Below are positions 34,465-43,168 of a stretch of 62,849 nucleotides of DNA, piece after piece. The DNA is from Bacteroidaceae bacterium. GTDB taxonomy: Bacteria > Bacteroidota > Bacteroidia > Bacteroidales > Bacteroidaceae. The translations under genes and the position numbers were made by a program. The notes under the pieces were generated by a model. The model had not been told where the DNA came from. It saw only the letters and a list, made by a program, of their open reading frames with translations, and made no database searches. Numbering within the stretch: the first letter of the stretch is position 1; each line of letters begins with the position of its first letter. The stretch is from contig JAKSLJ010000019.1 in assembly GCA_024401275.1 (NCBI GenBank), forward strand, positions 1 to 62,849, read 5' to 3'.

Positions 34465-35640
34465 ATGAACATACTCTTTGACCAGACAGAGGCTCAGGCG
34501 CCTTTCTACAACGGTGCTGCCGAATATGCACAGACACTCTTCCTGAAGATGGCGGAACAACTCAGCTCGCATCCTCAGGTCAAGATTTTCTGCCTGTACC
34601 ACTCGGGAGTCTCTTTCAGATACGCACAGCTCTCGCCACAGAATTTCCAAGGAAACAAGCAGGTGGAGTATATCGATTTCAGCGGGAAGGACATCAAGTC
34701 CATCATTCGCGACAACAATATCGACCTACTCTTCACGCCTTGTCTCCAGATGTTCTGCGACCAGAAGCTTGGCGACATAAAGCGTCTTGGCTGCAAGGTT
34801 GTTGCCGTCGTCCACGATTTTCTTGACGAGGAGATGAAGGTTTCCGGCATGCAGACATTCATGTATCTGAAGCACCCGCTGCTCCTGCTGCGCTTCATGC
34901 TCTCAAGGTTCAAGGTCAGACTTCTCTCCGGCAACATGAAGAAGCGCGAGAAGGTCATGGAAGAACTCATGGCACACAATGACGCAACCGTCGTTACCGT
35001 GTCGCAATATTCCCGAGCATCCTTCCTTTTCCATTACTCTCATCTCGGCAAAGAGGTCAAGGTGTTCTATTCGCCGATGAAGGTTTCAACGCGAAAGACA
35101 GAGATAGAGAACGAGCAGCTGCGCAATGTCATCAACAATGGCGAGAAGTATCTGCTCATTCTCTCTGCCGATCGCTTGATGAAGAATGCCGAAAACATGA
35201 TGGCGGCGTTCCATAAGTTCAAGCAGACGCATCCCGACAGCCCTCTCAAGCTCGTAACCATAGGCTACAAGAACTCACTCTCTGCCGACCACATCTCGCT
35301 TCCTTTCGTTACGACATCCGATTTGGAGAACGCATATTTCCACTGCCACGCCTTGCTCTACCCTTCCCTCTTTGAGGGCTTCGGCTATCCGCCATTAGAG
35401 GCAATGAAGTACGGCAAACCCGTTATATGCTCAAATGTCTGCTCCATGCGCGAGGTTCTTGAGGATTCCCCAATCTATTTCTCGCCTATCTATCAGACAG
35501 ACATGTACAAGGCCCTCTGCACCTTCGCAGAAACGCCTTACGAACAGCTGGCAGACAAAGCAAGAGGACAATTCCAGAAAGTAGCCGATCGTCAGAATGC
35601 CGATTTGCAGGAATTGACCGAAATGCTGCTAAAAAACTAG
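34465..35640 (+). CDS. GT4 glycosyltransferase
   Basis: Retaining GT-B glycosyltransferase of 391 residues, cytoplasmic face. Donor-site motif LLYPSLFEGFGYPPLEAMKYGKP lies near residue 300, with CSNVCSMREVL following. HDFLDEE near 117 and ADRLMKNAENMMAAF near 233 are family-like. ATG 12 bases after the polymerase stop. Probably adds a sugar to the repeat unit; sugar unknown. Confidence 0.88.
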   Translation: MNILFDQTEAQAPFYNGAAEYAQTLFLKMAEQLSSHPQVKIFCLYHSGVSFRYAQLSPQNFQGNKQVEYIDFSGKDIKSIIRDNNIDLLFTPCLQMFCDQKLGDIKRLGCKVVAVVHDFLDEEMKVSGMQTFMYLKHPLLLLRFMLSRFKVRLLSGNMKKREKVMEELMAHNDATVVTVSQYSRASFLFHYSHLGKEVKVFYSPMKVSTRKTEIENEQLRNVINNGEKYLLILSADRLMKNAENMMAAFHKFKQTHPDSPLKLVTIGYKNSLSADHISLPFVTTSDLENAYFHCHALLYPSLFEGFGYPPLEAMKYGKPVICSNVCSMREVLEDSPIYFSPIYQTDMYKALCTFAETPYEQLADKARGQFQKVADRQNADLQELTEMLLKN

Positions 35641-35647
35641 AACAAAA

Positions 35648-36736
35648 ATGGCAAAACCAAGAATCATAGCACTCTATCTTCCGCAGTATCATCCTTTCCC
35701 TGAGAACGACGAATGGTGGGGAAAGGGCTTTACCGAGTGGACCAATGTTGCTCGTGCCCGTGCACTCTTCCGTGGGCATGAGCAGCCGCATATCCCTGCC
35801 GATTTGGGATTCTACGACCTTCGTATGCCCGAGATACGCAAGCAGCAAGCGGAATTGGCACGCCAGGCTGGCATAGAGGCTTTCTGCTATTACGACTACT
35901 ATTTCGGAAACGGCAAGCGACTCATGGAGCGACCTTTCGACGAAGTCGTTGCAAGCGGAGAGCCCAATTTCCCATTCTGCCTCTGCTGGGCAAACCATTC
36001 GTGGTACAAGAAGCTGTGGGACCCAAAGAATCCGGGCAAGGACAAGCTCTTGATAGAACAAAAATATGATGGCGAGAAAGACTACACGCAGCACTTCATG
36101 ACTCTTCTGCCAGCGTTCAAGGACAAAAGATATGTCCGCGTAAACGGAAAACTCTTCTACGCCATCTACGATCCGATGCACTTCGCCGATGTGGAATGCT
36201 TCATCAAGACATGGCGCAAGTTGGCAGCGGAAAACGGATTGAACGATTTCTATTTCGTGGCTGCCGACTATAACAGCGAGAGTCAGCAGGAGCTCTTCCG
36301 TCTTGGCTTTGACGCAACGCACAATCTCGACCAATACAACATCTACCACCTTGCTTCAAATCTCAAGAAAGCATGGCATACGCTCCTTGGCAAGTACCTG
36401 AAGCGCCCGCGAATCTACGATTACGAGGAAGCCACCAGATACATGCTCCATCCCGACTGCTCAAAGCCGAATGTCATACCCGTCATACTTCCTAATTGGG
36501 ATCACACACCGCGCTCCGGAGCCCGTGGCGTTGTCATGAAGAATGCCACGCCAGCAGCCTTCAAGCGATTTGCAAAACGCGCCATTGAATGCGTCAAGGA
36601 CAAGCCTGAACAGGAGCAAATCATCATCCTTAAGTCATGGAACGAATGGGGAGAAGGCAACTACATGGAGCCTGACCTTCAGTACGGACACGGATACATC
36701 AATGCCTTGAAGGAGGCCATAGAGGAAAGCCGATGA
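35648..36736 (+). CDS. WbsX-type glycosyltransferase
   Basis: A 362-residue protein of the WbsX family (GT99-like), recognised by RIIALYLPQYHPFPENDEWWGKGFTEW at residues 5-32, AGIEAFCYYDYYFGNGKRLMERP near 80, FPFCLCWANHSW near 107, WDHTPRSGARG near 285 and IILKSWNEWGEGNYMEPDL near 325. Such proteins occur in O-antigen and capsule loci in Bacteroidetes and Proteobacteria and are thought to transfer a sugar. Its stop overlaps the next gene's start by 4 bases (ATGA). Confidence 0.9.
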   Translation: MAKPRIIALYLPQYHPFPENDEWWGKGFTEWTNVARARALFRGHEQPHIPADLGFYDLRMPEIRKQQAELARQAGIEAFCYYDYYFGNGKRLMERPFDEVVASGEPNFPFCLCWANHSWYKKLWDPKNPGKDKLLIEQKYDGEKDYTQHFMTLLPAFKDKRYVRVNGKLFYAIYDPMHFADVECFIKTWRKLAAENGLNDFYFVAADYNSESQQELFRLGFDATHNLDQYNIYHLASNLKKAWHTLLGKYLKRPRIYDYEEATRYMLHPDCSKPNVIPVILPNWDHTPRSGARGVVMKNATPAAFKRFAKRAIECVKDKPEQEQIIILKSWNEWGEGNYMEPDLQYGHGYINALKEAIEESR

Positions 36737-37899
36737 AACAACAGAAAATAGCATATCTGGGGAAAAACGAACTCACCGATGTTGATCTTTCGTATCTGCA
36801 CTCAGCACAAAAGTTGAGTGACATAACCTATATACTTGAAATCAATCCTCGACTGAAGAATGGTCCTGCCATCAACTTCCCAGAAGTAGCCCCTCGCACT
36901 GGTGTTTTCAAGGCATTGGAACTCTATCCGCAACTCAAGAGCTTTGACGGTTTCATCGACTTGGAAAAGTTCTATGTGGTAAACAGCTACGGACGGCTCT
37001 GGTTCCTCCGCAGCCTCCTTGCCTACACATCGCTTCTCTTCGTCCTCATCAGGCAGAAGTTCTCGCTCATCCATCTTGTTTGGCCACCGCAGCTGTACGA
37101 ATTCCCAGTTTATTTCCTGAGGAAAAGAATGATGATGACCGTCCACGACCCTTTCCCTCATGAAGACGAGAGCCACGATACGCTCATCGTCCGACTGCGA
37201 CGCTGGTTTGCCTTCCATCTCATTCCAAAGTTCATCATACTGAACAAGGCACAAAGGGAGAAGTTCCTCGACTTCTACCAGCTGAAGGGCGAGAATGTCT
37301 ATGACAGCAAACTCGGTTCCTACGATTATATGCAGACGCTCCACACCGTCAGCCCTACCCCGTCAGAGCAAGGCTACATACTCTTCGTGGGCAAGATTTC
37401 GCAGTACAAGGGCGTCGAATATCTACTTGAGGCAATGGAACAAGTGCACGAGCAGTTCCCGCAGCAGAAACTCATTGTCGCCGGTGGAGGCAAGTTCCAC
37501 TTCGACATCGAGCCATACAAGCAGAAAGACTACATTGAGTTCCGAAACCGCTTCATACACAACGATGAGCTGGCATCCCTCATCCGTAACTCGGCATTCC
37601 TCGTCTGCCCTTACACCAATGCCACCCAGAGCGGCGTTATCATGTCTGCCTACGCCTTCTGCAAACCGGTCATCGCCACAACTGTTGGCGGACTTCCCGA
37701 GATGCTTGGCAACGGGAAATTGGGACCATTGGTTCCGCCGAAGGATTCTGAAGCCTTGGCAAAGGTCATGTGCAAGTTGCTTGGCGACAAGGAATCGCAA
37801 AAGAATTATAGTGAAAACATTTCGCTCGTTTACAGAGAAGGCGAACTTTCGTGGAAGGAAATCGCCCGAAAACTGAGTGACATTTACAAACAACTGTAA
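36733..37899 (+). CDS. GT4 glycosyltransferase
   Basis: A 388-residue GT-B transferase. MMTVHDPFPHEDESHDTL near residue 130 resembles the acceptor region. YILFVGKISQYKGVEYLLEAM near 213 is the nucleotide-sugar fold entry, and SAFLVCPYTNATQSGVIMSAYAFCKPVIAT near 290 with VGGLPEML carries the donor-site position, where the usual Glu is in QSG-type context. Starts by 4-base overlap with the WbsX gene, implying translational coupling. Confidence 0.88.
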   Translation: MKQQKIAYLGKNELTDVDLSYLHSAQKLSDITYILEINPRLKNGPAINFPEVAPRTGVFKALELYPQLKSFDGFIDLEKFYVVNSYGRLWFLRSLLAYTSLLFVLIRQKFSLIHLVWPPQLYEFPVYFLRKRMMMTVHDPFPHEDESHDTLIVRLRRWFAFHLIPKFIILNKAQREKFLDFYQLKGENVYDSKLGSYDYMQTLHTVSPTPSEQGYILFVGKISQYKGVEYLLEAMEQVHEQFPQQKLIVAGGGKFHFDIEPYKQKDYIEFRNRFIHNDELASLIRNSAFLVCPYTNATQSGVIMSAYAFCKPVIATTVGGLPEMLGNGKLGPLVPPKDSEALAKVMCKLLGDKESQKNYSENISLVYREGELSWKEIARKLSDIYKQL

Positions 37900-37905
37900 A
37901 CCATC

Positions 37906-38700
37906 ATGAGTTCTCCCGTATTGTCAATTGTAATAGTCGAATATAAATCCATTGATGAAGCCAACGCGTGCGTGGAAGCATTGTGCCGGAAGATTTCCAT
38001 CCCCTTCGAGGTCATCGTCTCCTCAAACTCCATGTACACCGAGGCGCAGCAAGGCAGCATCACCAATGCCCGACAGAATGTCCGTTGGCTCTTCAACGCT
38101 CGCAATGGCGGCTTTGCCTACGCCATGAACCGCGGTCTTGAAGTGGCAAGGGGCAACTATCTCGTCATCATGAATTCCGACTGCACCCTTCTGGACGATC
38201 TTCAGCCGCTGGTCAGTTTCCTCGAGCAGCACGACGAGGTTGGAGCCATCGCACCCCAACTGCGTGCCGCTGACGGAGAGATTCAGGACACCGCTCGTCC
38301 TTATGTCACTCCATACAGTTTCCTGAAGCGCCTCTTCAACCGCTTCCGCAAGAAGACCGTCTGCGTGATGGAGGAAGGAATGGACTATTCCAAGGTACAG
38401 ACTGTCGATTGGGTTATCGGTGCTTTCATCATGGCAACTCGCAAGGCATACGAGGCAACCAACGGACTCGACGAGGAGTTCTTCATGTATGCCGAAGATG
38501 TCGATTGGTGCACCAGAATCCGCCAGCAAGGCTTCGAGATAGTCTATTACCCGAAAGTTGCTGTTGAGTACAAGGGCACACGCCGCGCCCGCAGCAGTTG
38601 GAAATACAAGAAAATCTTCCTGAAAAGCCACCTCCACTATTGGAACAAATTCGGATTCATCGGAGGCAGCTATCCAAAGAGAAAAAACATAGCCCTATAA
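37906..38700 (+). CDS. GT2 glycosyltransferase (rhamnosyltransferase-like)
   Basis: Inverting GT-A enzyme, 264 residues. LSIVIVEYKSIDEANACVEAL opens the fold; YLVIMNSDCTLLDDL near 85 is DxD-like; VDWVIGAFIMATRKAYEATNG and DEEFFMYAEDVDWCTRIRQQG near 180-205 are typical of the WbbL/RfbF-like rhamnosyltransferase class. Rhamnose specificity is inferred only. It is the last plus-strand gene before a bidirectional hairpin. Confidence 0.87.
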   Translation: MSSPVLSIVIVEYKSIDEANACVEALCRKISIPFEVIVSSNSMYTEAQQGSITNARQNVRWLFNARNGGFAYAMNRGLEVARGNYLVIMNSDCTLLDDLQPLVSFLEQHDEVGAIAPQLRAADGEIQDTARPYVTPYSFLKRLFNRFRKKTVCVMEEGMDYSKVQTVDWVIGAFIMATRKAYEATNGLDEEFFMYAEDVDWCTRIRQQGFEIVYYPKVAVEYKGTRRARSSWKYKKIFLKSHLHYWNKFGFIGGSYPKRKNIAL

Positions 38701-38718
38701 GGAGGTATTATAATTACA

Positions 38719-38754
38719 AAAGCCACGCTTCTCACTCAAGAGTTGCGTGGCTTT
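38719..38754. terminator. Hairpin terminator between convergent polysaccharide operons
   Basis: AAAGCCACGC pairs with GCGTGGCTTT (10 bp, 16-nt loop) and is followed by ATTT on plus; on minus the reverse reads AAAGCCACGC...GCGTGGCTTTTGTAATT. It can end both the plus-strand run (stop 38700) and the minus-strand run (stop 38791). Confidence 0.75.
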
Positions 38755-38790
38755 ATTTAGAAATACCCAATCGTATATTGTTTCCTTATT

Positions 38791-40059
38791 TTATGTGAAT
38801 GGCTGGAAGCCGATGCACTGGTAGTCAAGATCAGCAGTTCGTTCGCCAATCTTCTTTGCCGGCACTCCCCCGACGATGGCGTATGGCGGAACATCCTTTG
38901 TTACCACAGCTCCTGCGCAGACAACAGCTCCCTTGCCGACGGTTACATTCTGAAGGATTGTGGCACCGACACCTATCCACGCATAGTCTTCAATGACAAT
39001 AGGAAGATAGCGCCCCTGGAAGGTCTTGCTCTGATGGTCATGACCTCCCGTCATGAGCGACACATTATGAGAGATGGACACGCTATTGCCAATGGTTATC
39101 GGAGCGCGAGCATCCAACACGCAGCCGCGATTGACATGTGAGTGGCTGCCTATGCTTATCTGCGAAGGCTGCATGAGATAGTTTTTCCTCATTATGAAGG
39201 AGCCCTCGCCTATCCCTAGATGCAGACGCTTCAGGAAGAATCGCCTCAAAGTCCAGAACGGGATGTGCGGAAGAATGCTGTTTGCCACATACTCCATGCC
39301 GAAACATCGCGCCCAGAAATATGCCTTAGACTGCGTGACGGTGATGCGCAAGATCTTGCGGTACATGCGCAGCTTCTTGCTGAGCGAAGGTTCGTACTGC
39401 GTTGTTATGCGGTAGTTGTACTGAATGCTCTTGACTGCATTGTTCGACACGCCCTCAAGACGATAGGTCTGCACTTCGGCATTAACCTTCACAAAGCGTT
39501 TTCCCGAGCGCCACATGCGGAAAATCTGGTCGAAATCGAGTGCGAAACCGAACTCTTTCTTCTTCTCCGTAGCGAAGAGGAACTCCTTGTGTACGCTGCT
39601 TCTGACGAGAGAACAGCCATGGCGATAGACAGCCTCGTCAGCAAGTCGGGAGATGTCCTCTCCAGCCTCCTTGTGGATAATCTCGTTCTGCTGTGTGCGC
39701 CACTCCTTTGCATTTCCGTAGATGACATCGGCATTCGCTGGGTTGCACTGCGCGAGCATGCTCTCAAGGGCTGTAGGCGAGCAGAACACATCGCCCGAGT
39801 TCAGCACATTTATCCAGTCGCCAGTAGCCTTCATAACGCCTTTGTTGAGGGCGTCATAGAGTCCCTCATCGGGTTCGCTGACGAAATAGTCTATCTGGTC
39901 AGCGTATTCCCTGATGACATCCACTGTGCCATCGGTGCTGCCACCATCGATGATGATGTACTCCCTCTCGTTCCATGTTTGAGAGAGATTGCTTTCGATG
40001 GTCTCGCGAATCTGCGAGACATTGTTGTAAACAACGGTTATGACGCTTATCTTGTTCAT
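38791..40059 (-). CDS. Fused GT2 glycosyltransferase and hexapeptide acetyltransferase
   Basis: A 422-residue two-domain protein. N-terminal half (1 to about 245): GT2 with ISVITVVYNNVSQIRETIES, EYIIIDGGSTDGT and LNSGDVFCSP. C-terminal half (about 295-420): left-handed beta-helix acyltransferase of the WcaF/Maa type with ISIGSHSHVNRGCVLDARAP, NVSLMTGGHDHQS (catalytic His) and AWIGVGATILQNVTVGKGAV. Such a join suggests one sugar is transferred and another position, or the same sugar, is O-acetylated in one step. It is the last gene of the minus-strand half, after wzx. The fusion is one continuous frame with no sign of frameshift. Confidence 0.88.
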   Translation of the reverse strand: MNKISVITVVYNNVSQIRETIESNLSQTWNEREYIIIDGGSTDGTVDVIREYADQIDYFVSEPDEGLYDALNKGVMKATGDWINVLNSGDVFCSPTALESMLAQCNPANADVIYGNAKEWRTQQNEIIHKEAGEDISRLADEAVYRHGCSLVRSSVHKEFLFATEKKKEFGFALDFDQIFRMWRSGKRFVKVNAEVQTYRLEGVSNNAVKSIQYNYRITTQYEPSLSKKLRMYRKILRITVTQSKAYFWARCFGMEYVANSILPHIPFWTLRRFFLKRLHLGIGEGSFIMRKNYLMQPSQISIGSHSHVNRGCVLDARAPITIGNSVSISHNVSLMTGGHDHQSKTFQGRYLPIVIEDYAWIGVGATILQNVTVGKGAVVCAGAVVTKDVPPYAIVGGVPAKKIGERTADLDYQCIGFQPFT

Positions 40060-40117
40060 GAGTCAGAATTGTCTTGTTTTTACGAGTAATTCCCACGATA
40101 ATCAATTCATGGTTCCC

Positions 40118-41548
40118 TTACTTTTTCATCCCGAAGAGCCTTCGCACCGTCTCGTCCTTGACGATGAAGCACTGCAGAACGAAGCAATAAACGAATGTCA
40201 GGGCGCTGGCTATGCAGAGATTGAGAATGTAGCTGGTGGTGAGTTCTCGGGTGAGATAGAGCAGGACGAGCAACGGCAGATGGAGCAGCACTGCCTTGAG
40301 GAGTTGCACCACTGGGGGCGGTATGCTGATATATCGATAGACGAAATAGCCCGCCACTGCGTTTACGACCAGTTCGGAACACAGCCAGACGACTGCCGCA
40401 CCCTTGCTGCCATAATGCGGAATAAGGAGATAACAGAGGGCGAGGGCTACGAGTCCGCCAAAAACGGAGGAGAGGAGTATTGCCTTGTCTTTTCCGATTG
40501 GCATAAGTCCTTGGTTCATGAGTATCTGGTTATAGCCCACGATGACCAGCAGCGGCATGCAGAGCATCATCGGAACGATGGCTCCGTCATAGCCTTCGCC
40601 CGAGATGAGCAGGATGATGTTTCCCGACTGCATGACAGTGAGCATGACGAGGGGCAGACAGAAGGCGAAAACGATGGAAACGCTCTTGCGGAAAAGTGTG
40701 GTATATTCTGCCAGTTTGCCTTCCTTCAGCAGACTGCTCATTCGTGGCATCATGACTGTGGTAAAAGCGCCATAAAGGCTGAGGATTATGGTGAAGAGCT
40801 TTGTTGCTGTGGAGAAGTAGCCCACCTCGGTATCGCCTTTCTCTACTCCGAGGAACATGGTGTTGAAGGTGGAATAGAAATTGCCGAAGAACATGTAGAG
40901 TCCGAGTATTACGACTGGAGAGAGGAACTTCATGATCTGAATATTCTTCATGGAAAGGCTGACGAAGCGCCTCATATACAGGCAGTTGACAACGGCATTG
41001 GCAACGACGGAAAGTGCGGTGAGGAGGAAATATGCCACATAGTCTTCCTGGCTGTGGACAAAGATGAAGATGGCTGCAACATAGAGCATCCTGACGATGA
41101 AGGTTCGGATAGTGATAATCTTGAAGTTCTCAATGCCCTTGAAGAACCAGTCCATCAGGAAGATGTTTGCCACGAGCTTTGCCACGCCTATGCCAACGAG
41201 TTCGCCATGCTGCTGCAGTTCGGGCAGGAAGAGGTAAACTCCGCCCAGAATGAGAAGTGCTATTGCGGTAAAGAAGATGTTTATGTAGAAGAGGCTGCTG
41301 AAGGTGCTGTTGAGTTCGTTGCGGTCGGTCTTTGACCTAGCCACCTCCCTTATTCCGACTATAGCAATGCCGAGCATGGACAACATAATAAAATAGTTTA
41401 TTACGCTGTCAACGAAGTTCACTGCTCCAATCTTGTCCACACCCAGCACTCGCGACACATAGGGGTAAGTGATGAAGGTGAAGAGATAGTTGGCAGTGGT
41501 GATGAAACTGCTATAGAAGAAGTTCTTCTTTATACTTGGTGCACTCAT
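40118..41548 (-). CDS. Wzx-type oligosaccharide flippase
   Basis: Flips lipid-linked repeat units across the inner membrane. 476 residues with 12 to 14 hydrophobic segments and the polysaccharide-export opening KNFFYSSFITTANYLFTFITYPYVSRVLGVDKIGAVNFVDSV. It overlaps the upstream acetyltransferase gene by 4 bases (start ATG within the TAA-adjacent codons), so they are translationally coupled. With the polymerase and Wzz-like proteins on the other strand, this completes a Wzy-dependent set, though the initiating phosphoglycosyltransferase and an outer-membrane exporter are not in the window. Confidence 0.9.
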   Translation of the reverse strand: MSAPSIKKNFFYSSFITTANYLFTFITYPYVSRVLGVDKIGAVNFVDSVINYFIMLSMLGIAIVGIREVARSKTDRNELNSTFSSLFYINIFFTAIALLILGGVYLFLPELQQHGELVGIGVAKLVANIFLMDWFFKGIENFKIITIRTFIVRMLYVAAIFIFVHSQEDYVAYFLLTALSVVANAVVNCLYMRRFVSLSMKNIQIMKFLSPVVILGLYMFFGNFYSTFNTMFLGVEKGDTEVGYFSTATKLFTIILSLYGAFTTVMMPRMSSLLKEGKLAEYTTLFRKSVSIVFAFCLPLVMLTVMQSGNIILLISGEGYDGAIVPMMLCMPLLVIVGYNQILMNQGLMPIGKDKAILLSSVFGGLVALALCYLLIPHYGSKGAAVVWLCSELVVNAVAGYFVYRYISIPPPVVQLLKAVLLHLPLLVLLYLTRELTTSYILNLCIASALTFVYCFVLQCFIVKDETVRRLFGMKK

Positions 41549-42261
41549 TTTATGCTAGAGAAATCAATGACGTCGTCGTCAATGTCACGATAAAGTCCTG
41601 TGGTCTTGACCTTTATCTCAGAACTTGTTCCGATGATGGAACATTCTGGTATGTCGGAGAAGTCGCGATTGACAACGGAATATGCCTGGACAGTTGTATG
41701 GTTAGGCAGCACAGTTCCTTTCTGCAGCATGCATCGCGTAGCCACCCAGCAGCCGTCGCCGAGAACGACTTTGCCTACGCCACGGCTATAGCCTCCCTTG
41801 ACTTTCTTGAGCTTGTGGAGATCGGTGTCCATGACGATGGTTTCCCATGCAAAGCGGCATTTCTCGCCAATCTTGACGCTGTTGTATGCCACCAAGCGCA
41901 TGAAGGCGGTTACGACAAAGCGATTGCCGATGTCGAGCGTGCCGTATTCTCCAACGCTGACAGCCGAGCCTCCGCCCATAACGCATTCGCCACGGAAGAT
42001 GATTGTTCCGCCTTGGTTCTCAAAAACGAAGCCGCTGTTAGGGTAAAGAGGCACGATATGTCTGCCGAGCTGCACTTGTCCCATCTTCGGTTTTCCTTCG
42101 AAGATGACCTTGCCTTTCATTGCCTTGAGCATTGGCTTATAGAGCACGATAGGCAGATGAATTGCTTGCTCAAATGGCAAGTAATGGAAGTTGAAATATA
42201 TGGTCTGTATGAGCGAGCGTAGCATCCACAGACGAGGCTTTATTCTACTAATTATTGACAT
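41545..42261 (-). CDS. Left-handed beta-helix acyltransferase
   Basis: A 238-residue hexapeptide-repeat protein. The beta-helix runs through GSAVSVGEYGTLDIGNRFVV, SVKIGEKCRFAWETIVMDTD and KVVLGDGCWVATRCMLQKGTVLPNHTTV. The N-terminal 60 residues are basic and amphipathic (RIKPRLWMLRSLIQTIYFNF), suggesting membrane contact. Likely O- or N-acetylates a sugar of the repeat unit. It starts this half of the locus; the SGNH lipoprotein gene is 60 bases upstream on the same strand. Confidence 0.82.
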   Translation of the reverse strand: MSIISRIKPRLWMLRSLIQTIYFNFHYLPFEQAIHLPIVLYKPMLKAMKGKVIFEGKPKMGQVQLGRHIVPLYPNSGFVFENQGGTIIFRGECVMGGGSAVSVGEYGTLDIGNRFVVTAFMRLVAYNSVKIGEKCRFAWETIVMDTDLHKLKKVKGGYSRGVGKVVLGDGCWVATRCMLQKGTVLPNHTTVQAYSVVNRDFSDIPECSIIGTSSEIKVKTTGLYRDIDDDVIDFSSIK

Positions 42262-42321
42262 TTTCAGTTTTGTTTTTTGCCTTTCCCCTTTTTAATTTTT
42301 CATTTATAATTTTTATTCCCC

Positions 42322-43065
42322 TTACATGGTCGCCAATGCTGCCAAGACATCATCTTTCATGAGCAGATATCCGCTTTCGTTCAGATGGACATCGTCGGAA
42401 AGGAAATAGGGCTTATATGTTTCGGGCGTGAATTTTATCTTTTCAAAAAGGTTTACACAGGTCATTCCTCGGGCTTCTGCCAGCTCAATCTGCGCATCGA
42501 CAAATTTCGCCAGCAAGCCGTCGTCGGCATGAAACTGTTCTCCCCATGCATAAACTCCGATAGAAGTGAGCAAAAGGATTTTAGCCTTCGGATTCTTTTT
42601 CTTGATTTTCGCGTAGCAGTAGTTCAAGCCGCCATTCTGCGTTTGCAGTGCCTCAGGAGCGTAGCCATCAGCTTCTGTAAACGCATCCTTGTCGCCTATT
42701 TCCGCACGCGCAGTGGCATCGTTTGTAGAGCACCACAAGATGTAGATGTCATACATCGGTTTTGCGGCAGAAGTGGCGCGATCTATCTGATCCTGCACGC
42801 ATTTCTTAGCCTTTCGGGAGTATCCCGCAGAGCCTTCACCATAGTTTGTTATGTCAAGTCTGAGCGAGTTCTTCCAGTATCTCTTCACTATATTCGACTC
42901 TGTATTCACAGAGAATGAGCCACCGAAGATTGCCACTTTCGCCTTATAGTTTGGCGAATCTTGCATCACTGAATATGGTTCCTCGATATAATCGTCATCA
43001 GCACACGATGCGAAAAGCAAGGAACATAGCATGAAGAATATGGACAATCTCAGAAGCCTTTTCAT
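42322..43065 (-). CDS. SGNH/GDSL hydrolase-like lipoprotein
   Basis: A 247-residue lipoprotein with lipobox LFASC (Cys21). SGNH features: AIFGGSFSVNTE with the likely nucleophile Ser50, Asn in LWCSTNDAT near 121, and the catalytic Asp-His pair in FLSDDVHLNESGY near 230. SGNH enzymes in such loci remove or exchange acetyl groups on glycans. Being next to two acetyltransferases, it may edit the same polymer at the cell surface, but that is inference. Asp/Glu-rich residues after the lipid Cys are common for surface-exposed Bacteroidales lipoproteins. Confidence 0.78.
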   Translation of the reverse strand: MKRLLRLSIFFMLCSLLFASCADDDYIEEPYSVMQDSPNYKAKVAIFGGSFSVNTESNIVKRYWKNSLRLDITNYGEGSAGYSRKAKKCVQDQIDRATSAAKPMYDIYILWCSTNDATARAEIGDKDAFTEADGYAPEALQTQNGGLNYCYAKIKKKNPKAKILLLTSIGVYAWGEQFHADDGLLAKFVDAQIELAEARGMTCVNLFEKIKFTPETYKPYFLSDDVHLNESGYLLMKDDVLAALATM

Positions 43066-43168
43066 TTTATGATTTGATGATTTGGCGATTTGACGATTTT
43101 CTTGATTTTCTTGATTTTATGATTGAGACTGCGATTGCAAAAAGCACCAGAAGGAATGCAGCCGCCAG

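Noticed and set aside
40040-41335. 431-codon open frame antisense to the flippase gene
   Set aside because: His/Glu/Asp-rich product is the expected complement of a membrane protein's codons.
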